A stretch of DNA of 5,998 nt from Oscillospiraceae bacterium. GTDB taxonomy: Bacteria; Bacillota; Clostridia; Oscillospirales; Ethanoligenentaceae. The stretch covers positions 1 through 5,998 of the forward strand of contig DOXU01000137.1 in assembly GCA_003518885.1 (NCBI GenBank). The letters are read 5' to 3'. This document shows, piece after piece, positions 1-5,998 of this stretch. The notes beneath the pieces were generated by a model, which had not been told where the DNA came from, searched no databases, and saw only the letters and a list, made by a program, of their open reading frames with translations. The translations under genes and the position numbers were made by a program. Every line of letters starts with the position of its first letter. Position 1 is the stretch's first letter.

Positions 1-858
1 ATTGTGATAATATTCCGCTCGCTGGGCGCTATTATGGAAACAAAATGCAATATCAATTTTTACTTTGTAATCTGGTTTGTCCTTACGATCACGCCCGATG
101 CGCTCACACGACCAATGTTGGATTGGCGTTAAGGCATTTTCTCCCGCCAATTCTTTCACATAATCTTCAATTCCATTTTCATAAAAGAAAGGGTATGTTT
201 CAAACCCCTCTGCTGTCTCATCGCGCAGTTCAAAATGAATGCCTGGATTGACCACTGCCTGTCGTTTCAGCATATCCTGGAAAAAAGCCAAAGGAATTTC
301 AATCTCTGTAAAAACATCTAAATCTGGCAGCCAATGCTGTAACGTCCCCGTTTTTTTATCCTTTATTTTCTGCTTTTCCAGTCCACCTACATTTTCTCCC
401 CGCTCAAAATGCAGACGATACTCCATACCGTCTCGCTTGGAAACAACATCCATATAGCGTGCCGAATACTGCGTGGCACAGGCACCCAGCCCATTTAGCC
501 CCAAAGAGAACTCATAACTTTCCCCTTCACGTGTATTATATTTGCCACCAGCATAAAGTTCGCAGAAAACGAGCTCCCAATTAAAACGCTTTTCCGTCGG
601 GTTGTAATCTACAGGAACGCCCCGTCCAAAATCCTCTACTTGAATAGAATGATCCGCAAAGCGGGTTATGATAATACGATCACCAAAGCCTTCGCGTGCC
701 TCATCAATCGAATTACTCAATATTTCAAAAACGGAATGTTCGCAACCTTCCAATCCATCCGATCCAAAAATGACCCCTGGTCGCTTACGAACACGATCGG
801 CACCTTTTAGTGTAGAGATGCTGTCATTTACATAAATTTTACTCCGAGCTTTGGCCAT
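1..858 (-). CDS. Type IIA DNA topoisomerase subunit B (GyrB/ParE-like paralogue), N-terminal 286 residues, 3' end outside window
   Basis: This is the ATPase subunit of a type II topoisomerase, which passes one DNA duplex through another using ATP and a GyrA/ParC-type partner. From the ATG at 858-856 the frame stays open to the window edge, giving 286 residues; family members are about 640 residues, so a little under half is visible. The GHKL ATPase fold is clear: E45 is the catalytic glutamate, N49 and D52 follow in SNSIDEA, D76 and R79-G80-V81-P82 form the EDFGRGVP motif, AGGK lies at 103-106, and R142 matches the novobiocin-contacting arginine (E. coli GyrB R136). The ATP-lid motif reads GLNGLGA (120-126) where GyrB and ParE usually have GLHGVGA, and SN replaces DN before the NSIDEA motif. 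These features match a second B-subunit paralogue I recall from Clostridia and Negativicutes, not the gyrase beside gyrA. The transducer domain with the QTK lysine and the Toprim domain lie outside the window. The family is certain; gyrase versus topoisomerase IV is not, so I give no symbol. Confidence 0.9.
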   Translation of the reverse strand, partial: MAKARSKIYVNDSISTLKGADRVRKRPGVIFGSDGLEGCEHSVFEILSNSIDEAREGFGDRIIITRFADHSIQVEDFGRGVPVDYNPTEKRFNWELVFCELYAGGKYNTREGESYEFSLGLNGLGACATQYSARYMDVVSKRDGMEYRLHFERGENVGGLEKQKIKDKKTGTLQHWLPDLDVFTEIEIPLAFFQDMLKRQAVVNPGIHFELRDETAEGFETYPFFYENGIEDYVKELAGENALTPIQHWSCERIGRDRKDKPDYKVKIDIAFCFHNSAQRAEYYHN

Positions 859-864
859 AAAATG

Positions 865-869
865 CCTCC
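865..869 (-). promoter_or_regulatory. Shine-Dalgarno site of the topoisomerase B subunit gene
   Basis: On the minus strand GGAGG sits six bases before the ATG at 858-856. This near-perfect ribosome binding site fixes the start. It also agrees with the protein, which begins with a short basic leader and enters the conserved LKGADRVRKRPGV region by residue 17. Confidence 0.85.
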
Positions 870-933
870 AAAAGAGATTTATCACAATTAAGAACACTGA
901 TTTTTTTACAAACGCAAAATTGCATATAATGTT

Positions 934-963
934 ACTTTAACGTAGTCCGCATTAGCTTGTCAA
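934..963 (-). promoter_or_regulatory. Probable sigma-A promoter of the topoisomerase B subunit gene
   Basis: On the minus strand a perfect -35 box, TTGACA (963-958), is followed after 18 bases by TAAAGT (939-934), a four-of-six match to TATAAT. Transcription would begin near 927 and give a leader of about 70 bases before the ATG. The site lies between the ftsH terminator and the next gene, exactly where a new transcription unit needs its promoter. The -10 box is weak and the placement is inferred, so a nearby alternative is possible. Confidence 0.5.
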
Positions 964-999
964 GTACTCGTCAAACGACATGCGCCGTTACGCCCGATT

Positions 1000-1046
1000 A
1001 AAAAACTGCTTTTCAACTCGCCAGCAGGCTGTGAAAAGCAGTTTTT
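1000..1046 (-). terminator. Rho-independent terminator after ftsH
   Basis: The arms at 1032-1046 and 1001-1015 are a perfect 15-bp inverted repeat (AAAAACTGCTTTTCA in minus-strand reading). They flank a 16-base loop that contains a further 3-bp GCC/GGC pairing. Read on the minus strand, the second arm ends in a run of six T (1005-1000). The hairpin begins 19 bases after the ftsH TAA stop. The plus-strand reading also ends in five T, so it could work in both directions, but I see no plus-strand gene that would need it. Confidence 0.88.
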
Positions 1047-1065
1047 ATTATGCAAAAATTATTTG

Positions 1066-2931
1066 TTAAATTGCCGGTTGCGGATTTGCAGAAGGTGGTA
1101 TGGGCGGATCTACAAAGAACCGATCAAATTCTACACCAGACATTTTTTCATGTTTCATCAGATACTCTGCAACGGCCTTGAGTTTATCCATATGTGCATG
1201 AAGAACATCTTTTGTTTTCTCATAAGCAGAATCAATCAAGCTCTTGATCTCGCTATCGATCTCTGCAGCAACTGTTTCAGAATAATTTCTTGTCTGCGCA
1301 AAGTCACGGCCAAGGAATACTTCATCACGGCCCGATCCAAAAACAATTGGACCAAGGCGCTCACTCATTCCATAGGTGGTAACCATCTTACGTGCCACAT
1401 CCGTGGCCCGTTCAATATCATTTGAAGCGCCTGTGGAAATATCGTCTAGAACAATACTTTCCGCCACACGACCACCAAGCAATACGCAAATTTCCTCAAA
1501 CATTTCTGTTTTAGATGTGTAATACTTATCCTCTACTGGTGGAGAAAGGGTGAAACCGCCGGCGCGTCCACGTGGAATAATGGAAATTTGTTGAACAGGG
1601 TTTTGCGTTGGTAAAAACCGTGTAACAACCGCATGCCCTGCTTCGTGAACAGAAGTCAAATGCTTCTCTTTTTCTGTAATAGCACGAGATTTCTTTTCCG
1701 GCCCAACCATCACCTTGATGGCAGCATCCTCAATATCCGCCATGACAATACTGTTCCGATTTTTGCGTGCAGCAATCAATGCCGCCTCATTTAACAGGTT
1801 TTCCAAATCGGCACCGGTAAACCCTACTGTTGTCTTGGCAATTTCTTGAAGGATAACATCTGGTGCCAGTGGCTTACCGCGAGCATGTACTTTTAAGATC
1901 GCTTCACGCCCTTTGATATCCGGAACGCCCACTAAAACCTGTCTATCGACACGCCCAGGCCGCAGTAAGGCTGGATCCAAGATATCCGGTCTGTTTGTCG
2001 CAGCAATAATGATGACCCCTTCATTAGCACCGAATCCGTCCATTTCTACTAACAATTGGTTGAGCGTTTGTTCTCTTTCATCATGTCCACCGCCAAGACC
2101 GGCGCCACGATGCCGACCAACCGCATCAATTTCATCAATAAAAATAATACACGGAGAGTTCTTCTTGGCTTGATCAAACAGATCACGTACACGGGAAGCA
2201 CCAACACCAACAAACATTTCGACAAAATCAGAGCCGGAGATAGAGAAAAATGGGACGCCTGCTTCTCCTGCCACTGCTCTTGCCAAAAGTGTTTTACCTG
2301 TACCCGGAGGGCCCACAAGCAATACACCCTTTGGAATGCGAGCGCCTAGCTCGTTAAATTTATGCGGATTTTTTAGAAACTCAACAATCTCTCGTAGCTC
2401 TTCTTTTTCTTCATCCGCACCCGCAACATCATCAAAAGTTGTCTTCTTCTTCTCGTCTGATCCTTGCTTTACCCGTGCTTTGCCAAACGACATGACTTTA
2501 CCGCCGCCAGCTCCGCCTGCTTGATTCAGCATAAACATCCAGAAAACAATCATGATGACAATCAATACAATAACGGGCAAGTAACTAAACCACCACGGCG
2601 CCTGCCAGGCTTCAATGTAGTCATACGTAATACGATCATTTGGGCTCTTCGTATTATGTTGATTAACAAGTGGCTCGATAGTCTCAATAAATAAACTCAC
2701 ATTCGGCACTGTATACTTGAGATGCTGATTGTGATTAATGGTGGCAGTTAATTCGCCACTTCCCAGATCAAGGGTGAAATCGTTGACTTTATTGTCCTCG
2801 AAGTATCCCACAACCGTAGAATAGACCGTTTTTTTCTCCTGTGGCTGACTCTGTTCAAAAAAGATAACAGCCAGAATAAATGCAGCAAACAGGATTAAAT
2901 AAACCCATGCGCCACGAATATTTTTTCTCAA
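1066..2931 (-). CDS. ftsH: ATP-dependent zinc metalloprotease FtsH
   Basis: FtsH is a hexameric membrane-anchored AAA+ protease that unfolds and degrades misfolded membrane proteins and short-lived regulators. The 621-residue product is of usual length and complete. Membrane segments lie at about 7-26 and 112-136, enclosing an extracytoplasmic domain of about 85 residues. The AAA+ part has Walker A GPPGTGKT (207-214), pore motif MFVG (239-242), Walker B IIFIDEID (262-269), and the second region of homology with candidate arginine fingers R324 and R327. The M41 protease part has HEAGH (429-433), whose H429 and H433 bind zinc with E430 catalytic; D505 in ASNDIERAT is the expected third ligand. 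The tail is proline-rich. The start is TTG (2931-2929): a stop codon lies in frame at 2940-2938 and the next methionine is residue 127, which would remove both the first membrane segment and the extracytoplasmic domain. It lies 156 bp after hpt, as in many Bacillota, and is followed by a strong terminator. Confidence 0.98.
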   Translation of the reverse strand: MRKNIRGAWVYLILFAAFILAVIFFEQSQPQEKKTVYSTVVGYFEDNKVNDFTLDLGSGELTATINHNQHLKYTVPNVSLFIETIEPLVNQHNTKSPNDRITYDYIEAWQAPWWFSYLPVIVLIVIMIVFWMFMLNQAGGAGGGKVMSFGKARVKQGSDEKKKTTFDDVAGADEEKEELREIVEFLKNPHKFNELGARIPKGVLLVGPPGTGKTLLARAVAGEAGVPFFSISGSDFVEMFVGVGASRVRDLFDQAKKNSPCIIFIDEIDAVGRHRGAGLGGGHDEREQTLNQLLVEMDGFGANEGVIIIAATNRPDILDPALLRPGRVDRQVLVGVPDIKGREAILKVHARGKPLAPDVILQEIAKTTVGFTGADLENLLNEAALIAARKNRNSIVMADIEDAAIKVMVGPEKKSRAITEKEKHLTSVHEAGHAVVTRFLPTQNPVQQISIIPRGRAGGFTLSPPVEDKYYTSKTEMFEEICVLLGGRVAESIVLDDISTGASNDIERATDVARKMVTTYGMSERLGPIVFGSGRDEVFLGRDFAQTRNYSETVAAEIDSEIKSLIDSAYEKTKDVLHAHMDKLKAVAEYLMKHEKMSGVEFDRFFVDPPIPPSANPQPAI

Positions 2932-2940
2932 TAAAACTCA

Positions 2941-2946
2941 CTCCCC
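2941..2946 (-). promoter_or_regulatory. Shine-Dalgarno site supporting the TTG start of ftsH
   Basis: GGGGAG on the minus strand lies nine bases before the TTG at 2931-2929. An in-frame TGA (2940-2938) falls between this site and the TTG, so no start further upstream is possible. The combination of ribosome binding site, stop and TTG makes the unusual start codon well supported. Confidence 0.75.
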
Positions 2947-2988
2947 GATGCTGGACTCATCATATGCATTTTGCAATGACTCATTTCG

Positions 2989-3027
2989 TCGTATCTGCAG
3001 CAGCAGTAAACCAAAAATCGTATCTGC
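2989..3027. repeat. Ten-base direct repeat in the ftsH leader
   Basis: TCGTATCTGC occurs exactly at 2989-2998 and again at 3018-3027 (GCAGATACGA in transcript sense), 29 bases apart start to start. Both copies lie between the putative ftsH -10 box and the ftsH ribosome binding site, so they would be in the 5' leader. The first copy runs into a CTGCAGCAGCAG stretch. I know of no regulator for this motif; it may be chance or a paired protein- or RNA-binding site. Confidence 0.4.
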
Positions 3028-3044
3028 TCCGATTTCTGTCTCTT

Positions 3045-3050
3045 ATTATA
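3045..3050 (-). promoter_or_regulatory. Candidate -10 box of an ftsH promoter
   Basis: The 156-bp gap between hpt and ftsH contains a perfect TATAAT on the minus strand (3050-3045), preceded by TGTG. No good -35 box is found 16 to 18 bases upstream; the region there is mainly a T run. Transcription would start near 3038 and give a leader of about 105 bases. Because ftsH is often stress-induced and lies at the end of an operon, its own promoter is plausible, but the missing -35 keeps this tentative. Confidence 0.4.
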
Positions 3051-3087
3051 CACACTCATGAAGAAAAAAACCAGATTTTATTCTATG

Positions 3088-3627
3088 CTATTTTTCATAA
3101 ATCTTTCGTTTTAGCAAGCCAACGAAAGGTAAATTGCGATATTTTTCTGCATAATCCATCCCGTAACCGACTACAAATCCCCCTGGAATGGTAAAGCCGG
3201 CATATTTAGGCTCAAAGGAAACAGCCCTTCCAGATGGTTTATCCAAAAATGTACAGACCTCTACACTGGCAACATGCTGTGAGCGCAAATTCTCTGTGAG
3301 ATAAGATAGTGTGCGCCCGCTATCCACAATATCTTCCACGATCAAAGCATGATACCCCTTGGGAGAATGGTCCAAGTCTTTGCGAATATGAATAAGGCCC
3401 TGACTCGTCGTTCCATTTCCATAACTGGAAGCAGAGATAAAATCGATTTCCATCGGTAAATTGATTGCTCGCGCCAAATCTGCCATAAACAAAAATGCGC
3501 CCTTGAGTGTACCAATCAATAACAACTTTTTTCCAAGATAATCTGTGTGAATACGTTTGCCCAGTACAGACACTCTTTCTGCAATTTGCTGTTCCGTATA
3601 TAATACCTGTTCAATGTCCTCAATCAC
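3088..3627 (-). CDS. hpt: Hypoxanthine (guanine) phosphoribosyltransferase
   Basis: This cytoplasmic purine-salvage enzyme joins hypoxanthine or guanine to PRPP, giving IMP or GMP and pyrophosphate. The 179-residue product is full length for bacterial Hpt. Visible motifs are the pyrophosphate-binding LKG (41-43), the flexible-loop region DFISASSYG (62-70), the PRPP signature VEDIVDSGRT (97-106) with E98 and D99 on the ribose and D102 as presumed general base, K130 for base recognition, and the FVVGYGMDY segment (151-159) with metal-binding D158. The start is GTG (3627-3625); its last two bases plus the next A form the TGA stop of tilS, a 4-bp overlap typical of translational coupling. No internal ATG occurs before residue 48, so GTG is the only sensible start. 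Placement between tilS and ftsH is the standard Bacillota order. Confidence 0.97.
   Translation of the reverse strand: MIEDIEQVLYTEQQIAERVSVLGKRIHTDYLGKKLLLIGTLKGAFLFMADLARAINLPMEIDFISASSYGNGTTSQGLIHIRKDLDHSPKGYHALIVEDIVDSGRTLSYLTENLRSQHVASVEVCTFLDKPSGRAVSFEPKYAGFTIPGGFVVGYGMDYAEKYRNLPFVGLLKRKIYEK
3103..3128 (-). repeat. Perfect inverted repeat at the 3' end of hpt
   Basis: CTTTCGTT (3103-3110) and AACGAAAG (3121-3128) form a perfect 8-bp stem with a 10-base loop, entirely inside the last 15 codons of hpt. Only an AT-rich, non-T-run sequence follows directly, so it is not a standard terminator. It could be a 3' stabilising or processing hairpin at the hpt/ftsH junction, or coincidence under codon constraint. 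Confidence 0.35.
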
Positions 3628-5012
3628 TTAACGCCTTTATCCTCCCCATCATTCCAAACTGTTTTACAAAAATATGCTTTTTGTGTTGAGGCGGATTGCG
3701 CACAACGCATATCCGGTCCAAATCCACCAACCCAGATGATTCCAAGATCATCTACTATTACGGGTACATAAGCACGCAATGTCAACGGTATTGCCGCCTC
3801 ATTAAACAGTTTTTTTAATGATTTTCCCACACCATGACAAGCGGGATGGTAGTAATCCCCCGGTTTTCTGGTGCGGACAACCACTTTACCGTTTATTTTA
3901 TCACAATCTAGAATATTTTTAAAATAGTGTGTCGAAAAAGTTTTCATTTTATTTATATTTTCCATCTCAACAACACTTGTTTGTAGAAAAATGGGCCCTA
4001 TTTTAGTCTTTCCCGGCACAAAAGGGGCAGAAAAATTTTGAATTTCTAAAGATATCGGAGGAATATAAAAATATAATCGATTTCCCTCCACTTCTGCAAG
4101 CCACTTCCCATGAAGCGAAATCTGTCCTGAACCTTTTTCCAAAAGCGATTTCATTGCCTCAACATGGGTCGCCTCTGGTGTAAATCCAGTAGCACGTGCA
4201 GCAGCGAGTGTCAGTGCTCGCCCTTGCAGAGAAGAACCTCTTAATATCGATACGGAAAAACCCGATTGTTCCCAAGGTCTATTTCTTTTTATATAGGCCC
4301 TTTTCAAAAGACGCTCTGTTTCTTCTCTCAAAAATGCCTCATCAGAAGCGAATAAGCGCATATTACGAGAAAATGTTCGCTCTAATGATGGATTGATTCC
4401 ACGGAGAACAGGAATGACATCCAAGCGGATACGGTTGCGCGCATAAGTATGAGAAAAATTTGTACTATCTGTTACAAAGGAAAGCGTATTTCGGGCGCAA
4501 TATTCCTCTACTTCTGCACGTGTCGTCTCAATAAGCGGACGAATAATTTTTCCTCTCGAGGCCGGAATGCCGCGAAGGCCAGCCAACCCTGTTCCCCGCG
4601 TAAGGTGAAAAAGTACTGTTTCTATACTATCGCTCAATGTATGCGCCGTTGCAATCTTCGCATGCAACTCTCCTGCTTTTTGTTCCAAAAAGGCATAACG
4701 TAATCTACGGCCACAAGTCTCTTCTGATTCTCCTGTACGAGCTGCCTCCACACGTACATCCACATGTAGGACAAATAAGGATACCTTCCATTTTTCACAG
4801 CATCTTCGTACAAAAGCCTCGTCCCGATCAGCTTCTTTTCCTCGCAAGCCATGGTGAATGTGTGCTGCATATACAGTGAGTTTATGCACATCTCGCTCTT
4901 TGCATAACCAATGTAACAAAGCAGAAGAATCCGCCCCACCAGAAAATGCAACTACAACCGTGTCACCTGTCTTTAAAAGATGAAATTTTTTTACTGTCTC
5001 AGGCGCTTTCAT
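3624..5012 (-). CDS. tilS: tRNA(Ile)-lysidine synthetase TilS
   Basis: TilS uses ATP to attach lysine to C34 of the CAU-anticodon isoleucine tRNA, switching it from AUG to AUA reading; it is essential in most bacteria. From the ATG at 5012-5010 the product is 462 residues, within the normal range. The N-terminal N-type ATP pyrophosphatase domain has the P-loop SGGADSS (24-30), HIHHGLR (51-57), the AHTLSDSIET segment (123-132), TDSTN (181-185) and RNRIR (192-196). A middle substrate-binding region is followed by the TilS C-terminal domain with RKPGD (382-386) and a basic KSLKK (397-401). The AHTLSDSIET segment has SDS where many TilS have DDQ. A longer reading from an ATG at 5069 would add 19 residues, but it overlaps dnaB by 71 bp; the shorter start has a well-placed GGAG and overlaps dnaB by only 14 bp. 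The TGA stop overlaps the hpt GTG. Confidence 0.95.
   Translation of the reverse strand: MKAPETVKKFHLLKTGDTVVVAFSGGADSSALLHWLCKERDVHKLTVYAAHIHHGLRGKEADRDEAFVRRCCEKWKVSLFVLHVDVRVEAARTGESEETCGRRLRYAFLEQKAGELHAKIATAHTLSDSIETVLFHLTRGTGLAGLRGIPASRGKIIRPLIETTRAEVEEYCARNTLSFVTDSTNFSHTYARNRIRLDVIPVLRGINPSLERTFSRNMRLFASDEAFLREETERLLKRAYIKRNRPWEQSGFSVSILRGSSLQGRALTLAAARATGFTPEATHVEAMKSLLEKGSGQISLHGKWLAEVEGNRLYFYIPPISLEIQNFSAPFVPGKTKIGPIFLQTSVVEMENINKMKTFSTHYFKNILDCDKINGKVVVRTRKPGDYYHPACHGVGKSLKKLFNEAAIPLTLRAYVPVIVDDLGIIWVGGFGPDMRCAQSASTQKAYFCKTVWNDGEDKGVK
3634..3638 (-). promoter_or_regulatory. Ribosome binding site of hpt inside tilS
   Basis: AAAGG on the minus strand ends six bases before the GTG at 3627-3625. 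A stronger GGGGAGG lies at 3647-3641, but 13 bases from the start, which is longer than usual. Both are within the last codons of tilS, so a ribosome ending tilS would be placed to restart on hpt. This supports the GTG start. Confidence 0.6.
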
Positions 5013-5998
5013 GAATTCGCTCCAAAGATGTAAATTCTGTATGTGCACCATCCCAGTGCAAGGAAACATCTCCCGTGGAACCGTGTCGATTTTTACCTAC
5101 AATGCAAGTAGCCTGATTATGGTTTTCCTCATTTTGCTCATAATAATCTTCACGATAAAGAAAAAGTACAATATCGGCATCTTGTTCAATGGAGCCGGAT
5201 TCCCGTAAATCAGAAAGCTGCGGGCGATGCCCTGTACGTGTTTCTGTACCACGAGAAAGCTGCGAAAGTGTTAGGATCGGTACATTCAAATCTTTTGCCA
5301 TAATTTTGAGACTTCTTGTGATTTCTGAAACTTCCTGGACACGGTTATCAATCCGCCTGCCTGCGGACATCAGCTGCAAATAGTCAATAATAACTAAATC
5401 TAAATCCCGCATACGGCGACATCTAGCCTTGATCTCCGGCACCGTTACCCCTGATGTATCATCGAAGTAAAGTGGAAATTTTGAAAGCGAATCCGCCCCT
5501 TCAGCCAAACGTACCCACTCATCCGCTGAAAGTTCACCCGTGAGCAATTTTCCATTTTCAATGCGAGCTTGCGCTGAAAGCATACGCGTAACATTTTGCT
5601 CCCGTGTCATTTCTAAAGAAAAGAACGCCACTTTTCCTCCAACATCCGCAACATGTTGTGCGATATTAAGCGCAAAAGCCGACTTACCCATAGCAGGACG
5701 GGCAGCCAACAGGATCAAATCAGACCGATTTAGTCCTTTGATGTAGCGATCAAGTTCAGAAAAGCCCGTCGGCATTCCCAAAAAATCTTTCTTATCGGCC
5801 CCACTAATTTTCTTTAGTCGGTCGTAAGTTTCTAAAATAACCTCGCGAACAGGATGTAGACCCTCACCTTGACGATCTTGCCGGATATCATAAATCCGCT
5901 GTTCAGCCATATCGACTACTGCACGCACATCATCTGTCTCGCGGGCAGCAGCATCCATAATTTCCTTAGAAACGTTAATCAGGCTGCGCAGATAGTAC
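4999..5998 (-). CDS. dnaB: Replicative DNA helicase DnaB, C-terminal 332 residues, 5' end outside window
   Basis: DnaB is the hexameric RecA-fold helicase (DnaC in Bacillus naming) that unwinds DNA ahead of the replisome and binds primase. The frame is open to the right edge and 332 residues are visible, beginning YYLRSLI. Full-length DnaB is about 440 to 450 residues, so roughly the first 110, most of the primase-binding N-terminal domain, are missing. In visible numbering the linker precedes Walker A ARPAMGKS (99-106, K105), the catalytic glutamate E129 in FFSLEMT, Walker B VIIDYLQL (D205), the sensor SQLSR with Q246, and the arginine-finger motif KNRHGSTG (R304). No intein interrupts the P-loop or other motifs in this part. 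An internal ATG at 5958 is not the start, since conserved DnaB sequence continues upstream of it. The TGA stop at 5001-4999 lies 14 bp inside tilS, implying cotranscription and probable coupling. Confidence 0.97.
   Translation of the reverse strand, partial: YYLRSLINVSKEIMDAAARETDDVRAVVDMAEQRIYDIRQDRQGEGLHPVREVILETYDRLKKISGADKKDFLGMPTGFSELDRYIKGLNRSDLILLAARPAMGKSAFALNIAQHVADVGGKVAFFSLEMTREQNVTRMLSAQARIENGKLLTGELSADEWVRLAEGADSLSKFPLYFDDTSGVTVPEIKARCRRMRDLDLVIIDYLQLMSAGRRIDNRVQEVSEITRSLKIMAKDLNVPILTLSQLSRGTETRTGHRPQLSDLRESGSIEQDADIVLFLYREDYYEQNEENHNQATCIVGKNRHGSTGDVSLHWDGAHTEFTSLERIHESA
5020..5023 (-). promoter_or_regulatory. Ribosome binding site that selects the tilS start
   Basis: GGAG on the minus strand lies seven bases before the ATG at 5012-5010, within the last codons of dnaB. 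It favours this start over the upstream ATG at 5069-5067. The protein also supports it: TilS sequences normally begin about 20 to 25 residues before the SGG P-loop, as here. Confidence 0.65.

Noticed and set aside
925..930. Perfect TATAAT on the plus strand upstream of the topoisomerase gene
   Set aside because: No -35 box lies 16 to 18 bases upstream (TTTACA is only 14 away), and there is no plus-strand gene downstream, only the ftsH terminator and ftsH antisense.
1063..1425. Plus-strand open frame of 120 codons antisense to the ftsH 3' end
   Set aside because: It lies opposite conserved FtsH codons, its translation is rich in Cys, Arg and Ile without domain character, and it has no ribosome binding site or promoter I can support.
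3051..3087. Possible terminator after hpt ending in a run of seven T (minus strand)
   Set aside because: The T run is preceded only by a weak AAAA/TTTT pairing with no GC-containing stem, so an intrinsic terminator is not supported.
2880..3194. Plus-strand open frame of 104 codons spanning the hpt-ftsH gap
   Set aside because: Both ends are antisense to well-conserved genes, and the middle is the ftsH leader. No start signal is seen, and its length is explained by the AT-rich gap lacking stops by chance.
4634..4951. Minus-strand open frame of 105 codons in another frame of tilS
   Set aside because: It sits wholly within the conserved ATP pyrophosphatase domain of TilS, and its translation resembles no family.
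5013..5069. Longer tilS start at the upstream ATG (5069-5067), adding 19 residues
   Set aside because: It would overlap dnaB by 71 bp, and the added residues are unlike the usual TilS N-terminus. The ATG at 5012 has a GGAG site at the right distance.
1..5998. Mobile element, CRISPR, tRNA/rRNA or defence island
   Set aside because: All coding space is filled by recognisable housekeeping genes on one strand with tight spacing. I saw no transposase, terminal inverted repeats, regularly spaced repeat array or tRNA-like sequence.

Overview
The window is a compact housekeeping segment read entirely from the minus strand. It most likely comes from the chromosome of a low-to-moderate GC member of the Bacillota. 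The tilS-hpt-ftsH order is the classic Bacillota arrangement. The divergent type IIA topoisomerase B subunit at the left end belongs to a paralogue type I associate with Clostridia and Negativicutes. This placement is inferred from gene order and protein style; I cannot fix the genus.

Read in the direction of transcription (right to left), the layout is as follows. dnaB, the replicative helicase, has its N-terminus outside the window (5998-4999). tilS, tRNA(Ile)-lysidine synthetase, starts inside the end of dnaB (5012-3624). hpt, hypoxanthine/guanine phosphoribosyltransferase, starts on the tilS stop codon (3627-3088). A 156-bp leader carries a perfect TATAAT box and a 10-bp direct repeat. 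ftsH, the membrane AAA+ zinc protease, starts at TTG and ends at 1066. A strong intrinsic terminator (1046-1000) follows ftsH. A separate promoter (963-934) then drives a type IIA topoisomerase B subunit, whose 3' end runs off the left edge (858-1).

dnaB, tilS and hpt overlap by 14 bp and 4 bp, so they look like one translationally coupled operon. ftsH is probably reached by read-through, because I see no convincing terminator after hpt, and it may also have its own promoter. The topoisomerase gene is a distinct transcription unit. The functions span DNA replication and topology, tRNA decoding accuracy at AUA codons, purine salvage and membrane protein quality control. This is core growth machinery, not an accessory system.

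I found no mobile element, CRISPR array, tRNA, rRNA or defence gene, and no gene-free stretch over 300 bases. The points that deserve a second look are the non-canonical topoisomerase paralogue, the obligate TTG start and structured leader of ftsH, and small sequence oddities in tilS and hpt. I see no evidence for a previously undescribed system.
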